DNA of 64,000 nt. Source: Solea solea (lineage: Eukaryota > Chordata > Actinopteri > Pleuronectiformes > Soleidae). The notes under the pieces were generated by a model that had not been told where the DNA came from, did no database searches, and saw only the letters and a program-made list of their open reading frames with translations. Position 1 is the first letter of the stretch. Every line of letters starts with the position of its first letter. Position numbers and translations under genes: made by a program. Below, piece by piece: positions 33,818-57,700 of this stretch. The stretch lies in assembly GCF_958295425.1 (NCBI RefSeq), contig NC_081136.1:884162-948161 (forward strand), read 5' to 3'.

Positions 33818-35740
33818 TTCATGAGGCCATTGTGACTTTGACAGTTGAGCTTTAGCCGTGCAGCAACAGAACAATAGAACTCTATTGTTGCGGTGGTTCA
33901 GGCACCTGGTCAGGACGTCACAGGGTTTTCCACGCATGTCCAACTGGAAGGAGACATCGGTGCAGACCAAGGAGGTGGAGAGATTATATTATCTCCTCGC
34001 TGTTCTACTGGAAACACCTGGAAACAGCCCCAGTCAGAGTTGGACAACGTGGCCAGGGAAAGGGAAGTGTGGAAAGGGAACTCAATCTCAGATAAGTGGA
34101 TGATGACGGAAAACAAGACGGCATGAATTTGAAGGCCAGCAAACGCGAGGGATGACGAAGTCGGTTCATCCACGAGTTCAAGTCAAACACGATGGAATGG
34201 AATCTAAACAGGTCAAAATTCAAATTTGACCTTTGGGAGAATATTTCTGCCACATATGAACGGATTTCCCTGAAGCAGAGAACGTGATTTCTGAGGCTCA
34301 GCGTCGCCGCGATCTTTCATCTCCTTGAATCCATTTGAAAAGGGTTCTGCGAAAAAGACGAGAAGTTAAAACCTCTGGCCGTCGCCGGCACGATTGTGGA
34401 ACCCCCACAGAACCCTGTGTGCCGCTCAGTGTTGCCAGATGGCACAACCACAAGGAATTAATGAGAAGTTATTTTTAGAACTGGATCATCTTAAAGACGG
34501 GGGGACGGACGAGTGTCTCATCCCTTCTGTTGATGTAAAGACGGAGAGAAAGCTCAGTGGTAACGTCTCCAAAGGTCGGAGTTTGAGCTTTTATTCATAA
34601 AAACTTTGGTTCAAACGCAGTTCACTTCTGCAGGTAATCTGCAAATATTCTGTCGTTTTATATCCTATTTCCCCAGATTAAAACACAGTCACGCAGGTGA
34701 TTTAATCCCTTCATCAGCCCACGTGAGCGCCGCCGTCAGGCGTCCTCAGCCGAGTTAATCACCGCGCTCGCTGTTTCCTGAGCTGCTCCGGAGTTCTTCT
34801 CACGTTTCCACTCCACAAAATCACATGTAATCACAAAAGCCAGCGTGCACCGCCCCAAAAAAGGCAAAAATGTTGATTGTGTGTTTTGGATAATTTCCCA
34901 AAATGCAACGCAGTGAAGGAGTAACTCACAGCTGCACGGCACGAGGACGAGGAGCAGGAAACAAATCAACTGTTGTGCTTAGTTTATTTATTTATGTACA
35001 AAGTCTATGATATCTTCACATATATCGTGATCCAGCTGGAACACAGCGGCACACAGGACTTATTTCACCTGTAACTTTCTCTCAGTTATCTTCAGTGTCG
35101 GGAATCCCGGATTCAGATTAACCCCGGTGACGTAAAGTCACCACAAGAGGCAGCGGTGCATCAACAGCTCCTGTGTCCCCACGGGTTAAAAATGATCAAA
35201 CGTGTGCGACTGACAACACTTGGTGTCTTTTCATGAACGTGACACTGGCGTGAATAAAGACGCAGCAGGTCCCGACTACAAGACCAAAAAAACACACATT
35301 TAAACACTTCAGTCAGACTCAAGTTCCATTGTCAAAAGAACCCACTTCACAATCTCCTCTGTTACCTTGGCTCTTGTCGGTGAAGAGCTCGTCAATAAGT
35401 GAATCGATGTCACGGCTCTTCATTCCACTTCTGTCCTTTCAGAGAAACCTTGTCCTCTCTCCACACGTTGTAAATGTTAAAAAAAATACTGGAAACAGGC
35501 GTGTCTAAAAAACTATGGCTCGATGACACGGCGGAGTCAGAGTTAGCGTGACTCCTCCCCAAAGGGAGCAACAGTGATCATCTTCCACGTAGAATTTTGT
35601 AGTTACAGGCCACGCCCCCAAAAAACAACTGGTCCAAACACAGTAAACAAAATGGACGACAGACCTCTGAGCCGGTTTCTGTCCCAGATGGCGCCGTGGA
35701 GCCGCGGCACAAACGTTCTTCTGATAAACAAGTGTCTCGA
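33818..35740. other. unassigned sequence
   Basis: No gene was recognised. Overlapping short frames on both strands at 33858-34253 have no familiar motif. 34640-35000 has modest CpG content without a recognisable exon. Confidence 0.3.
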
Positions 35741-36060
35741 GCCACAACTGACGATTATTTTCTGTTTGGTCCATGAAATGTCAGAGAACGTTGGAAATAT
35801 GGATCAATCTGGAGATGACCATGTTCCTGAATGTCTTGTTTTTGTCCAAAAACCAAAAATGATTCAGTTTTAATGATTTCTTTGTTCTATGGAGCAAAGA
35901 AATGAAGAAAATATTCATATTTAAGACGCTGAAACCATCAGAATTCTTGTTTTAATCATGAAAAAAGATTCAAACCGATTATTAAACGAATCAGCAACTA
36001 TTTTGATAATCGGTTTGAAGCTTTTTTTCATAATAAAGGATTCATTGTTTCAGCTCTACT
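35741..36060 (+). mobile_element. dispersed non-coding repeat, 'attaatcgatta' type
   Basis: In order: 'gccacaactgacgattattt', 'ggaaatatggatcaatctgg', 'cttgtttttgtccaaaaacc', 'aaatgattcagttttaatga', 'tttctttgttctatggagca', 'aaatattcatatttaagacg', 'gctgaaaccatcagaattct', 'aaaccgattattaaacgaat' and 'caactattttgataatcggt', ending at ttgtttcagctctac. This is a widespread non-coding repeat of teleost genomes (from memory). Its 35908-35950 part corresponds to the 42-bp unit of the array at 31477-32230. Confidence 0.6.
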
Positions 36061-38575
36061 GTTGTCTTCCGTTGTCTGGATTGTTGTTTCCTTGAGTGAC
36101 CGAAACGTTCAGGTTGTAAAAATGAGATTTGAGCTCTGAACGAGAGGAAGTCACGCGACGACGCTAATCTCTCCTGTCGCGTCTGAACAGTGTTTAAAGA
36201 GAAGTGAACAAACACAAAGTCCCTCCAAAAAAATATGCTTCCAATTTGCATTTGATTCATTAAAAAGTGATTAGCGGGGTTTTGTGAGCCACCAGCCTTT
36301 CACTAATAACACTCTTAAGCCTCAGTGAAGATAACAAGAGCAAAACACGACCAAACAATGCGATTAAAGAACGGCAATTCTGTCAAAATGAAACAACTGC
36401 AATGCACCGTGAAGTCTGAGAATGGAAAAACAAAAGGGGGCAAATATTAGCGTCAAACACGCCACAAACCATCACACTTATTTATTCTGCTGGCGTCGCA
36501 CCAAACCTGAGGCTCGGCGTGCAGCAGATGTGACGCCGAGCGGCTCAACCCACTTTAATTGCCAAGGAAAACATTTAATTCTTCCCCCACAGACAACCTC
36601 TCTCCATTAGACGCTGCTGTAGTCACTTCTCTCTCGTTTCTGAACATCCATTAAAGAACAAGACGGCGATAAAGGCAAACAACGCGCAACAATGCAGCGT
36701 TGATATTCATAAAGTTACTGGGAAGGTTAATAGAGTGCACTTAGTCTTTTCTTCTCCAACGATTGCGATTGAATTACCGTCCAAAGCCCGAAGAAACGGC
36801 TCAATTCACGGTGAACAGGTATTTCCCCCAGGAACCAACAGAGCAATGAAACACCTCACTTCCTCCTCTTCATCGTTGACACCCCGAGTCTCGGAGCTTC
36901 CACTCGGGAACTGACGCTGTGACTTCTTGACACTGTGCGACTCGTCTGTGGTTCAGTCCGTCACAAAAGTACAAAGAAAAGAAAGAAAGCAGATGTAAAC
37001 AAGCATAATCAGTTCCCCTGAGAGGTTTTCAGCTGACGGGTTAAACAAGTGCCCGCGCTGCCACGAGCCATTAGCCGCTGCGGCTACAGCCAGCAGCTCT
37101 TGACAGAACATGGGGATGTAAAAAGGTTCCGTAATTGGCCGCGATGCACCTGACAGCTCGGAGATGACCAAGTCCCCGAGGCCTGCACATCGATGAATCT
37201 TCCTGATTTGAGCCTGAATCCTCGCTACCTCCTGCCAGCGGTGTGGGGGTCGTTATAGACGTCAGATCGTTGCTGAAAGTTATCGAATCCTCAACTTCAG
37301 CCAACAAAGTTAAAGAGGACTGTGACTGGAGACCCAGATCCACCGGGTTTCACCTGACCCAGTTTAAGCCAGCGTTGTTTTCGTTGACTCCCCTTTTTTC
37401 CACGACGATAACGAGACGCTGACGACATGATCACGGATCTTTGATGACGCAGACATGACGAGACGCGTGATATTTCTGCTGATTGTGCGCGTAATCCGTC
37501 AATTCAAAGATTTCACGACGGGTCGGGTAGGTTGCCGACATCGCCGCCGACCCCGGTGTCGCTCCCCGCCGTGGTGACCCAACACGGATGGGACTACTAC
37601 TCACTAAAACTATAACACACATATCAATGACTAAAAAGTGACTAAAACTGAGACTAAATCTAGAACGGCTGCCAAAAACAACACTGGTTTAAGCCGAAGA
37701 TCACGGGAGAAGCGAGAATGTTGAGCGCACATGAGGTGACGTTGTTTCCCCGTGCAGTCACCACGCAATAAAACAACGATACACTTTATTCACAGAGTAA
37801 CCAGGACAAACAACAGTCCACTGACTGTCGAGAGGCTTTATCGATGCGCTGACGTACAGCCTCAGATTGACTTGTACTGTCCGTGTCTGCACTGATGCGG
37901 CTCTTTTCTTTCTCCCCCGGAGTCCGAGGGTGTAAAGACTTTTATTTCTGCCTGTAACTCACCTCTCTGTTCTGTACACATTGATTTTATTCCTCCTCTA
38001 TCGTGTTAGTGAGTGTCTGCGACTGAAGCTGCGACTGAAGGACATTAATGTGGTTACTGTGCTGCTCTTAATGAGGCAGCACTGAGGCCACAGTGGGCCT
38101 CCGTGATAAAGATTCTCCAAATTCTTCCCCTCTCGCCGCCGCCTCGTCTTTAAGAGACTCTCTCTCTCTTCATTTGCCTCGACGGCGAGACCGCTGACAT
38201 CAAAACCCCTCATTAACACAATAGGAAGGATTGTGCGTGTGTGTGTGTGTGTTAGTGAAACACTGTAACCGCTCGTGTGTCCTCGTTCAGTCTGAGTCCT
38301 AAAAAGACTGAGGAGGACGGAGACGCCCTGGCGAAGAAGAGTGATGATTATAACGCACGGCAGAAGCTGACATTAGTCAGAGGGGACGACATAAGTGGAC
38401 ACATCAGCCTCATCGTAATAGACTCGGTGTTAGCCTGGAGAGCCGCGTGTGCGATTAGTCGCCCACTTCCCTCCATCACGCTGCCACAGAACCAACAGCG
38501 CCTTGAGAAAAGAAATTCAGCAACAGGAAAAAAAAAAGCAAAGATTTCTCAGCACCGGAGGCTGCGGAGCGTCTT
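36061..38575. other. unassigned sequence
   Basis: No exon was recognised. 36640-36830 (ttgatattcataaagttact, ggttaatagagtgcactta) may be conserved non-coding DNA. A GT microsatellite lies at 38233-38251. Confidence 0.3.
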
Positions 38576-38655
38576 CGCTCTCCACCTGAGCGACGCGGGG
38601 GTGAGACGGCGACCTCGCTCTCCACCTGAGCGCCGCACGGGTGAGACGGCGTCCT
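38576..38655. repeat. GC-rich 40-bp tandem duplication
   Basis: Two adjacent copies beginning cgctctccacctgagcg at 38576 and 38616 and ending gtgagacggcgNcct. They differ at about five positions. They lie inside an open frame on the plus strand (38277-38864) that has no recognisable product. Confidence 0.8.
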
Positions 38656-40014
38656 CGTTCACGCTGAGAAACGGTGCTGCGCCGCCTCTCGAGTGGAAAC
38701 GCTTGAAAATAAAAGGTTCAAATAAAAATCCACCGAAACCCGTTTGGATCGCTGAAGTCCAGATAATTGTTTTCCAGACCTACAGGTATAAGGTCAAGAA
38801 TCTAAACACGTGTGTTGTTGGTACCAGACACACATGGATCCATGGATCCATGTTGTTTGGCTGAACATCAACAGATCCCAGCTGAAGCTAATATCTGGAC
38901 CAGGTGCCACCCCCTCACCCCCACCTTCCCTTCCTGTGCTCCACTCTCCTCCGTCACGGCTCGCAGCTCCTGCACTTCAGTGTTTTTCAGATTTGTGGAC
39001 ACGACTGGTGCTTCACAGGTTTCTCCCGCAGTGATCATACTACACCCGCACTATAGTCCCTATATCGTGTGGCACTGATAACCAAAGGTTCTTTAATGAT
39101 CACATAATGACTGGAGGAGTGAGGCTCATGGAAAACGCTTGTGTTTCCATATTTAATGCTTATTTATTTTTGCTGTGAGCCGCGCGGCCATATGTGCTCC
39201 GACGTTCCCCCCGTCACACAAGCACATCACTCTTGATCAGACGCCGCCGCTGCCAGAGTTCGGCACCTGTTTGTTAAATCTCCGTCTGCTTCTGCAGGAA
39301 AACACATGACTGTCAACAACGGGAACTTTCTTTTTTCTTTTTTCTGAAAGTGTCAGAAACGTGGCGCCGAGGCAGCACCTCCGGATCAATCGCCCGAGCT
39401 GTTCCCGCGCTCGGCGGCGAACAGTCGCGCCGCATTCTCGACGTGCTCAGCCGTCACAGCAGCGATAATGAATCTGCTTTCATTTCCAATTAAAAAGGCT
39501 CCTAATGGCGCCGCGGTCGCATCGATTGGCTGCAAACGGCCGCTCAGCCGGGAGCATTTTGCACCGAGGCGTCAGGAGGGATTTGGACTGGGCTCGTCGC
39601 ACACAGCGGCTCCGAGTGCAAACACAGAGGAGCTGATAAGTAAATAGCCCGTAAGAGATTTGTGCTCACGCATGATGTGCACACGAGCACTGCCTTTTAA
39701 GTGTCGGCTAACGTTTCCACAGCTGCTGATAACGACGTCCGTCTCCATCGCAGCGTGGCGTCCGTCTGTCCATCGGTGACTCTCGCAGGGACAGATGTGG
39801 AGACGGGCTGAAGCGTCAATTTCTTTTATGTCTTTGATTTGAAAACTGGAAATTCAACACACACAGGAAGGCTGTCGAGATTTAAAGACCTCTTTGATCC
39901 CATTACCTACGGGTATGATTCTATATACGCCAACACGAAAACAGTATTTAGGCTTTTGATTGACACGACGGCGAGTCCTGTCTGTTCCACAGTCCTGTTC
40001 TCTGGCACTTCCTG
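38656..40014. other. unassigned, including a GC-rich stretch
   Basis: 39350-39620 is clearly richer in GC and CpG than its surroundings (cgccgaggcagcacctccgg, tggcgccgcggtcgcatcga). It has no convincing exon. It could be a CpG island of an unseen transcript or a regulatory element. Confidence 0.35.
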
Positions 40015-40740
40015 TCAAAACAATGTCAAAGTTATCCAAACTAAGTCTAAACGTCAGGACTGCACACACCGGGTTCCACTGAGTGGAACAGTTTAGTTCA
40101 GAACCTCCCACAAACCATTCCACGGCTGGTACCCTGCCCCTGGGACACTGGGCTGAGCCGGACCTCACCATACCACCAACAACTGATGGGTCCACGTTCG
40201 ATGCCGTGACACCAGTATGTGACTGATCAGGGATAGGCCACACCCTCACCTACCAAAGTCAGCCCCAACCGTACCATTTTACTCTGTCAAGGGAAGGGTG
40301 CCAAATATGGAGCGGTCTGGGTTGAGCTGGACAATACCATAGCACCCGCGACAGGCAACTGATGGGTCATGTTGTCGTCTGCTGTGTCCGCGTTAAACGC
40401 CGTCACACCAGTACGCCGTCACGCTACATATCTCGCTGACGTGGCCATCGGGAATAGGCCACACCCTCACCGACCAAGTAAAGGTACTGTTCTCAGTCAA
40501 AAGTCAGCCCCAACCGTACCATTTTACTCCGGTACCCCCCCAAGGGAAGGGTGCCAAATATGGAACGGTCTGAGTTGAGCTGGACAATACCGAAGCACCC
40601 GCGACAGGCAACGTATTGGACGACAGTTGTCTGTTGTGTCCCGTCAAACCAGTACGATGTTGCGCTGACGCGGCCATCGGGCACCGCCCACTCCACCAGC
40701 CCCGCCCACCAAGTAAAGGCACCGTTTCAAGTGCAAACGT
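40015..40740 (+). repeat. three tandem copies of a ~244-bp repeat derived from a miniature element
   Basis: Copies start near 40015, at 40259 and at 40503. The second and third begin gtcagccccaaccgtaccat and share 'aagggaagggtgccaaatat', 'ggtctgRgttgagctggaca', 'gcacccgcgacaggcaac' and 'cggccatcggg'. The first is more diverged but keeps 'aactgatgggtcca' and 'gggataggccacaccctcac'. The words ccgtaccatt...aagggaagggt are shared with the elements at 53755 and 56905, so the array seems to have grown from such an element. Confidence 0.75.
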
Positions 40741-42084
40741 AAGCCGACTGTGCAGATTGAAGCTAATAAATGTCCGACTTTTAATTGTGAAACACTTTAA
40801 CATGCATTTACGTACGTTCAATTACGACCCTGGTGGATTTTTACACCGCGGACCTTTAAGTGTGACATAAGATATTAGCTGTGGTGACAATCACCACAGA
40901 ACCACAACTCAGGATTATAGATTTTTCTGAATATCAGTCATAAGCTCAACGAATGCACAAGACAGAGAGTCAATAATGGCTTTGAGAGAGGGGGAGAGCA
41001 GGGGGGAGGGAGAGGGAGAGAGACCCAAAAGGCAATCAGGAGTCCATATTAATTATGCTAATGATTTGGATTTGCTACTTCATTAACCACCATTTTGAGC
41101 TGGATGATCACAAGGGTGGCTGTGCAGAAAGTCTCCATAGCAACAGATGAGACACTGTGTGTGTGTGTGTGTGTGCAGTACATGCATGTATGTGGGCACA
41201 CACGTGCTAATTACCGCATGTGATAATTACTGCAGAGACAGTCAGCAATCAATTAAGACTCCGATGCTAAATAGATGCGAGGGGACTGCGGTGCCGCTGC
41301 GTCTCTCAGCTGAGCGACAAAACGCCGTTTGTGTCCTTCAATTAAGTTTCCTGCGAGTGTTGTTTTTGTGGCTCTCGACGTCTGAAGATTCTGGATCCTC
41401 TCGCTGCAGTTTTCCTCGGGGAACAGCAGGGGGGAGCAGAGTTCAGCTGCGAGTTCCGCGCAGGCGCTCGTCTTTTCTTCTTCAGTCGAGTCTCAGAAAA
41501 CCGGAGAAAGGTGTGATTTTTGGACCGTTTTTAGCCCGCTGTTACTTTTCAAACCAAAAAATAGATAAAAAGGCTCGGAAACTAACCTGGAATTATCCAG
41601 GGAGCCTGTGAGGCCTCAGGAAAAGCAATTCACGATCTAAATGAACTCATTTCACATTCATCACCGGCTTGAATTACAGGCGTTCTCCTGCAGTCATCAC
41701 GACGACAGAGACGGGTTTTAGTTCATATTTAAAGAATGTCACTGTCATCCTTTCACTTTCCTCCAGTTGTTAAAAAGCTATTAAAAGGAAAGCGCGGCTG
41801 ATGAAGGACGAAGGCGGCGAGAAGATGACGCTGCCGAAAAAGCAGCCGAGTCACTTTTTTAATCTGAGATTGATTTGTCTTTGTTTGTTTGGAAACACGA
41901 CGAGTGGCCTGGAGAGGAAGAGCTCGCGTCACAGCATCAGTTTAATGTTGGGACTGTTTTCTCAGGAACATCCAAGGGCTTTCCCAAAGAATTCCAAATG
42001 TACGTGAAAAATCAAAAAAAAAGTCATGCACTGAATATATCCTGATTTATTTGCTGGAATGGATGAATAGATGTGTTTTAAATT
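40741..42084. other. unassigned, with candidate regulatory DNA
   Basis: A purine-rich tract (gagaggggga..gggagggaga) lies at 40984-41022 and a GT tract at 41156-41175. 41035-41130 and 41205-41260 are rich in TAAT words (tattaattatgctaatgatt, tgctaattaccgcatgtgat) like homeodomain/POU-bound conserved elements. No exon was recognised. Confidence 0.3.
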
Positions 42085-42290
42085 ATTAAATGTAATCTCA
42101 GAATACTTATTTTTCTCAGAATTTAATCTCAGAATTCTGACAACAGAGAATTCAGATTTTTTTCACAGAATTTATTCTCAGATTTCTGATTTTTTTTTCT
42201 CAAAATGTAATCTCAGAATATTAACTTTTTTTTCTCAGAATTTAATCTGAGAATTTTGACTTTTCTCAGGATGTAATCTCAGAACAAATG
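42085..42290. repeat. diverged minisatellite, 'aatctcagaattctga' unit
   Basis: The words tgtaatctcagaatactta, tttaatctcagaattctgac, tttattctcagatttctga, tgtaatctcagaatattaac, tttaatctgagaattttgac and tgtaatctcagaac recur every 30-40 bases, separated by T runs and tttctcaga. About six copies are present. Confidence 0.75.
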
Positions 42291-42999
42291 CCGTCTTTTT
42301 CTTGCCCATCTGTGGTAAAAATAAAATAAAATATATCCATAAAGAGTATACGTATATAAGAATACAAGAAAAACACAAAGAAAGTGAAAGAAAAGTGTAG
42401 AGTTTCCTCTGTTTCCCTGCTCCAACACAGCGGATTGATTTCATCAACTTTCAATCATGAATTTGTTTTTGAGATTTTAGCGTAGATGCAGGAGAACACC
42501 GAGTCGTACAAACAGACTTTTAACTTTCCCGGAAAGAATGACAATGAAGTTTTGAGCGCAGACGTTTTACTTTACTTTTTAAAACAATAATTTTTGACAG
42601 ATCACCATCTTGAAAATTATTTTTTTTCCTCCACACCTGAACCATGTGAGGCTGCAGAATCCTTTTCTTTTTTTTTGACAATTAAAGGTTGATTTTAATT
42701 GCTTTTCTTGACGTTCACATATTTGGTTCCACCTGTTGACACAGATGAACAGAACGGATGAAACTAATCGTGACAGCACTCGCTAGGATTTCCTGTATTA
42801 GAACTGACTGTTGTATTAAAACATACGGAGCTTATTGAAAACCAGACATGGAGACAAATTTAGTGAGACGCAAAGTCAGTCTGTGATTCATCGTGGAACA
42901 GCTCAAGGCGACGGATCGGTGTGACAGGAAAGACTGGAGAGGTGGTGGTGGTAGTGGTGGGGGGGTGGGGTTTAGTATTCGAAAATACCTATTATAAAT
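42291..42999. other. unassigned sequence
   Basis: AT-rich, with a G-rich tract (gaggtggtggtggtagtggt, then gggggggtgggg) at 42939-42971. It could include the far end of the mtpn 3' UTR, but no boundary is visible. Confidence 0.3.
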
Positions 43000-44298
43000 A
43001 CATCAGATACTGAGATGCAGGACGTGACGCAGCGACATTTTTAGAGATTTTTTTATTTCTGTTTTTACAGAGTTTTTGTCACAACAAAGTCAGCAAGAGC
43101 ATCTTTTTAACCCCCCACCCCCCACCCACCCATTACAGCAAAGTCATTTAATTTGAAAGCAAACAAGAAGAAGGGACGGCGAGCGTTTCATAGCGTAGAA
43201 GCAGAGGCAGTATCTGACATGCAGCGATACAGCCAGTGTTTTTTTTGTTTTGTTTTTTTATTTTAAACCAAATCCAAGGTGAAGGGAATAACAACATTCC
43301 CCTCCACCATCCAGTTTCAACTCCAACCCCCCGTTACCCCCTCGATCTGAGCCCATTTATTACAAAACACACGGAGAAGCTCAAAGGAAAATATTAGAAA
43401 TCTCACTCCAGGGGTGGGAAACGAAAACAACAAAAAACTAAGTCTAAAATTCCTCATCCTATTGCGCGATGTTACTAATGTTACCTTTTCAAACAAAAAA
43501 AGGGAGTTCCGAAACTGATTTCAAAGAAATTGCAACATTCAAGTCTTTCGAGTTAGCCAGCATGGTGATTGGTCAACGGATACAGAATATCTTTCTATGC
43601 ATTATCAACATAAACATAATTGGATATGTAAGTGATTCGAGGTGAAAGAAAAACAAACGTGACCTCTGAACCTCATCCTGCGTCGAGTTTGGTCCAACGA
43701 GAAGAAATGGAGGTGGAGAAAGAGGTCGAAAGTTCACGTACTTACACTTGACCTTTCTGTATTAACGCCATCTACGACAGTACAGTGCAATTACTGTTCA
43801 TGAGATTAAACCCAGGCCATACCATAACCTATAGTGAAGATCCAAAAAAAACCCAAAAAAACAACACACTACTCATCTTATCCTTAAAGATTTAAGAGAA
43901 AAGGGCAAAATAAGAGAGGTGCATTTAAGTGCTAAAGCTCTGCGTTTACGTTATATTCATATAGAGTTTGAGATCTAGAGTCTGCAGTGTTTCAGGACCC
44001 ACGGGGAAAAGTGTTCCCCTCGTGAGTGGACGCGACTGTACTTGTGTTAAATGGTTACAAACGAAGGCCGGAGGAGGAAGAGTAAATCCTATCACTAATA
44101 AAAAAAACTTAGTGAAAATAAAATGAAACAAATCACCAGACAAAATGACGACCTCCAGACAAACAGACAAAAGCAGTGTTAAGAGACAGAGGTTGATGCG
44201 GGTAAAGGGGGACAAGTCCGTCTTCTGTCAAGGGGACCACTGCGTCCATCTGTCTGTCCGCTCACCCACCTGTCGGCCGCCACCGCCACGGCGTCCAC
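43000..44298 (-). other. mtpn: probable mtpn 3' UTR
   Basis: Sequence following the mtpn stop codon has no coding potential and holds several minus-strand AATAAA words, seen as TTTATT on the plus strand at 43052-43057, 43257-43262 and 43356-43361. Vertebrate myotrophin transcripts have long 3' UTRs (from memory), so the gene may end at one of these. The exact end is a guess. Confidence 0.4.
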
Positions 44299-55799
<11,501 letters not shown>

Positions 55800-56170
55800 T
55801 TCCCTGTGTTTCTGCTCCGGTGTCGCTTCTCCCCTGTTGGGCTGCGGGTGGAGGGCAGTTGTCAAATTGGACGCTGCTGTGTGTGTGTGTGGGGAAAAGT
55901 TAGCTAGCCAGCTAACAACTTCAGTCGTCAGAGCGCGAATGATCGGAAAAATGTCGTTTTAACAAGAAACATGCAACTTTAAGTGAGATGTGGAGTTTAA
56001 ATGGAATCTACCGAAGCAAAAAAGACAAATTCCGTGAAGCGGAGCGGCAGAGAGGGATCCGCCTTTTTACAAGCAAGTAGCGTTTCCGAAGCCGAAGCCC
56101 TTACCCGGAAATTAAAGCTGAAAGAAGAGAAGCTGTGCGGTGCATTCAAGGGCAGTTGTAAAAAGCAGTA
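55800..56170 (-). promoter_or_regulatory. mtpn: mtpn 5' UTR and proximal promoter region
   Basis: Sequence directly upstream of the mtpn ATG. It is moderately CpG-containing and has no TATA box in a sensible place. Read on the plus strand, 'cccttacccggaaattaaag' at 56098 includes an ETS-type cggaa word. The start site cannot be set from sequence. A GT tract occurs at 55879-55891. Confidence 0.4.
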
Positions 56171-56700
56171 ATTCCCGGTTTTCACTTATTCTTGTCGTAA
56201 ACTACCTTCTAAAAGATCTAAAAAGTAATTAACTTGATAATAATTAGTAGACTGAATAACACTTATACGCTTAACACCGTACCTTATGCATTTACGGATA
56301 TTCTCCATTATTTTTCATCATGCTTGTATGATATCGTTTATTCTTAAAAGCAAAAATTCCCACACTTAATGGAGGGTAAGTAAACTTAAGTTATAGTACA
56401 ATAATAATAATATCAGAAAAAAAACAAGACATTATTCAAATAGGTTATGCTTTAAATCCCAAGTGAAATAAAATAAATAACATATGCGCAGTTAATTTAT
56501 CTAAACTGTTTATAAAAGTTTATACAGTAAGGCTTGAGGTAAAAAGAATTCTCTCAATTCATGTCTGGTTTTGTCCATAAAATCAGACGGGTTAGGATAC
56601 TGAACTAATATTTTTAATGATTCACTTACACTGAAAAAACTGTCAAAAGTCAATAGTTTGCGTGTTTGTGTGTCGCGTGTAAAACAAAGTTTAATGCAGC
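56171..56700. other. AT-rich unassigned sequence
   Basis: Upstream flank of mtpn. No exon or repeat family was recognised. Confidence 0.35.
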
Positions 56701-56759
56701 CGTGTTATGATGGAAAACTATACCAAACCGCGTGTAAACCGAGTCGTGCCATGTTGAGG

Positions 56760-57260
56760 CGAGTCATGCCGGGACCGTACTGTACCAAACCTTACCATGA
56801 TGGAAACACAGCACATGTCCCGGCCACTTTAACCTCACAGCAAAGATCAGTGCAGTACATAAGAGCACAGTAACAGACGGCTGCTAGATAACAGTCTTTT
56901 AATTAAGCCCTTGGTTCTCAAACTCTGGTACATGTACCGCCAGTGGTGCGCAAGCTTATGGCATGTATCCACTGAGTGAAATGCTTCTGTATGATGTTTC
57001 CATTAGGAATTGTACCAAAATAGCCTTCCCCAAGCATTCCATTTTGTGGTACCCTTCCCTTGGGGTACTAGGGTAATGGTACGGTACAGTATGGGTGGAG
57101 CCAGACCCATGACAGTGGGCCGATTGGGGGCGACAGAAAAGTCGAATCACCAGCAAAGCTTACCATGATGGAAACACAGCACATGTCTGGAGCTTCTGAA
57201 GCCAGATCATGCACTTTAACCTCACAGCAAAGATCAATGCAGCACATGCGTATGTATCAG
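56760..57260. mobile_element. nested elements: copy B of the miniature element inside a duplicated block
   Basis: 'ccatgatggaaacacagcac' occurs at 56795 and again at 57163, and 'ctttaacctcacagcaaaga' follows in both, so a block is directly duplicated with a 368-base period. Between the two blocks, 56905-57145 is the reverse complement of the element at 53755-54005, from 'agcccttggttctcaaac' to 'gggggcgacagaaaagtcg'. Confidence 0.65.
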
Positions 57261-57669
57261 AGTGCAGGAGCAAACTGCAAACAGCCACTGGTCCTCATGA
57301 TTGATATTGTTTCAGCTAAGTGTGGCTTGTGCACCATTATTTTCAAGGCACTTGGGAAATCAAAAGCTTTCAATGCAACACCTGTTGAAAGCAATCCGCA
57401 CTTTCAGGGCCGTCGCTATTGTCGTCCGCCATTTGAAGAGCTCCTCAATCAGCCCCGTGACAAATGTGCGGAGCAGCAGCAGAAAAACAACACAGCGGGA
57501 GGAGGAGGAGGAGGTGGAGGAGGAGGAGGACCAAACGATCATTGCTGCACCTTGATCTGTGGAGGATCAAGGGCAGGACAAACAAATTCAAAGCCATGTA
57601 ACTGATACACAGATTTTCCTCCTCACTGACCTCACAAACCCAACTCTCTCCTCAGCGCCTGTCCCATCA

Positions 57670-57700
<31 letters not shown>

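Noticed and set aside
38277..38864. 195-codon plus frame
   Set aside because: No recognisable domain; contains a 40-bp tandem duplication and shows no splice sites or neighbours that would support a gene.
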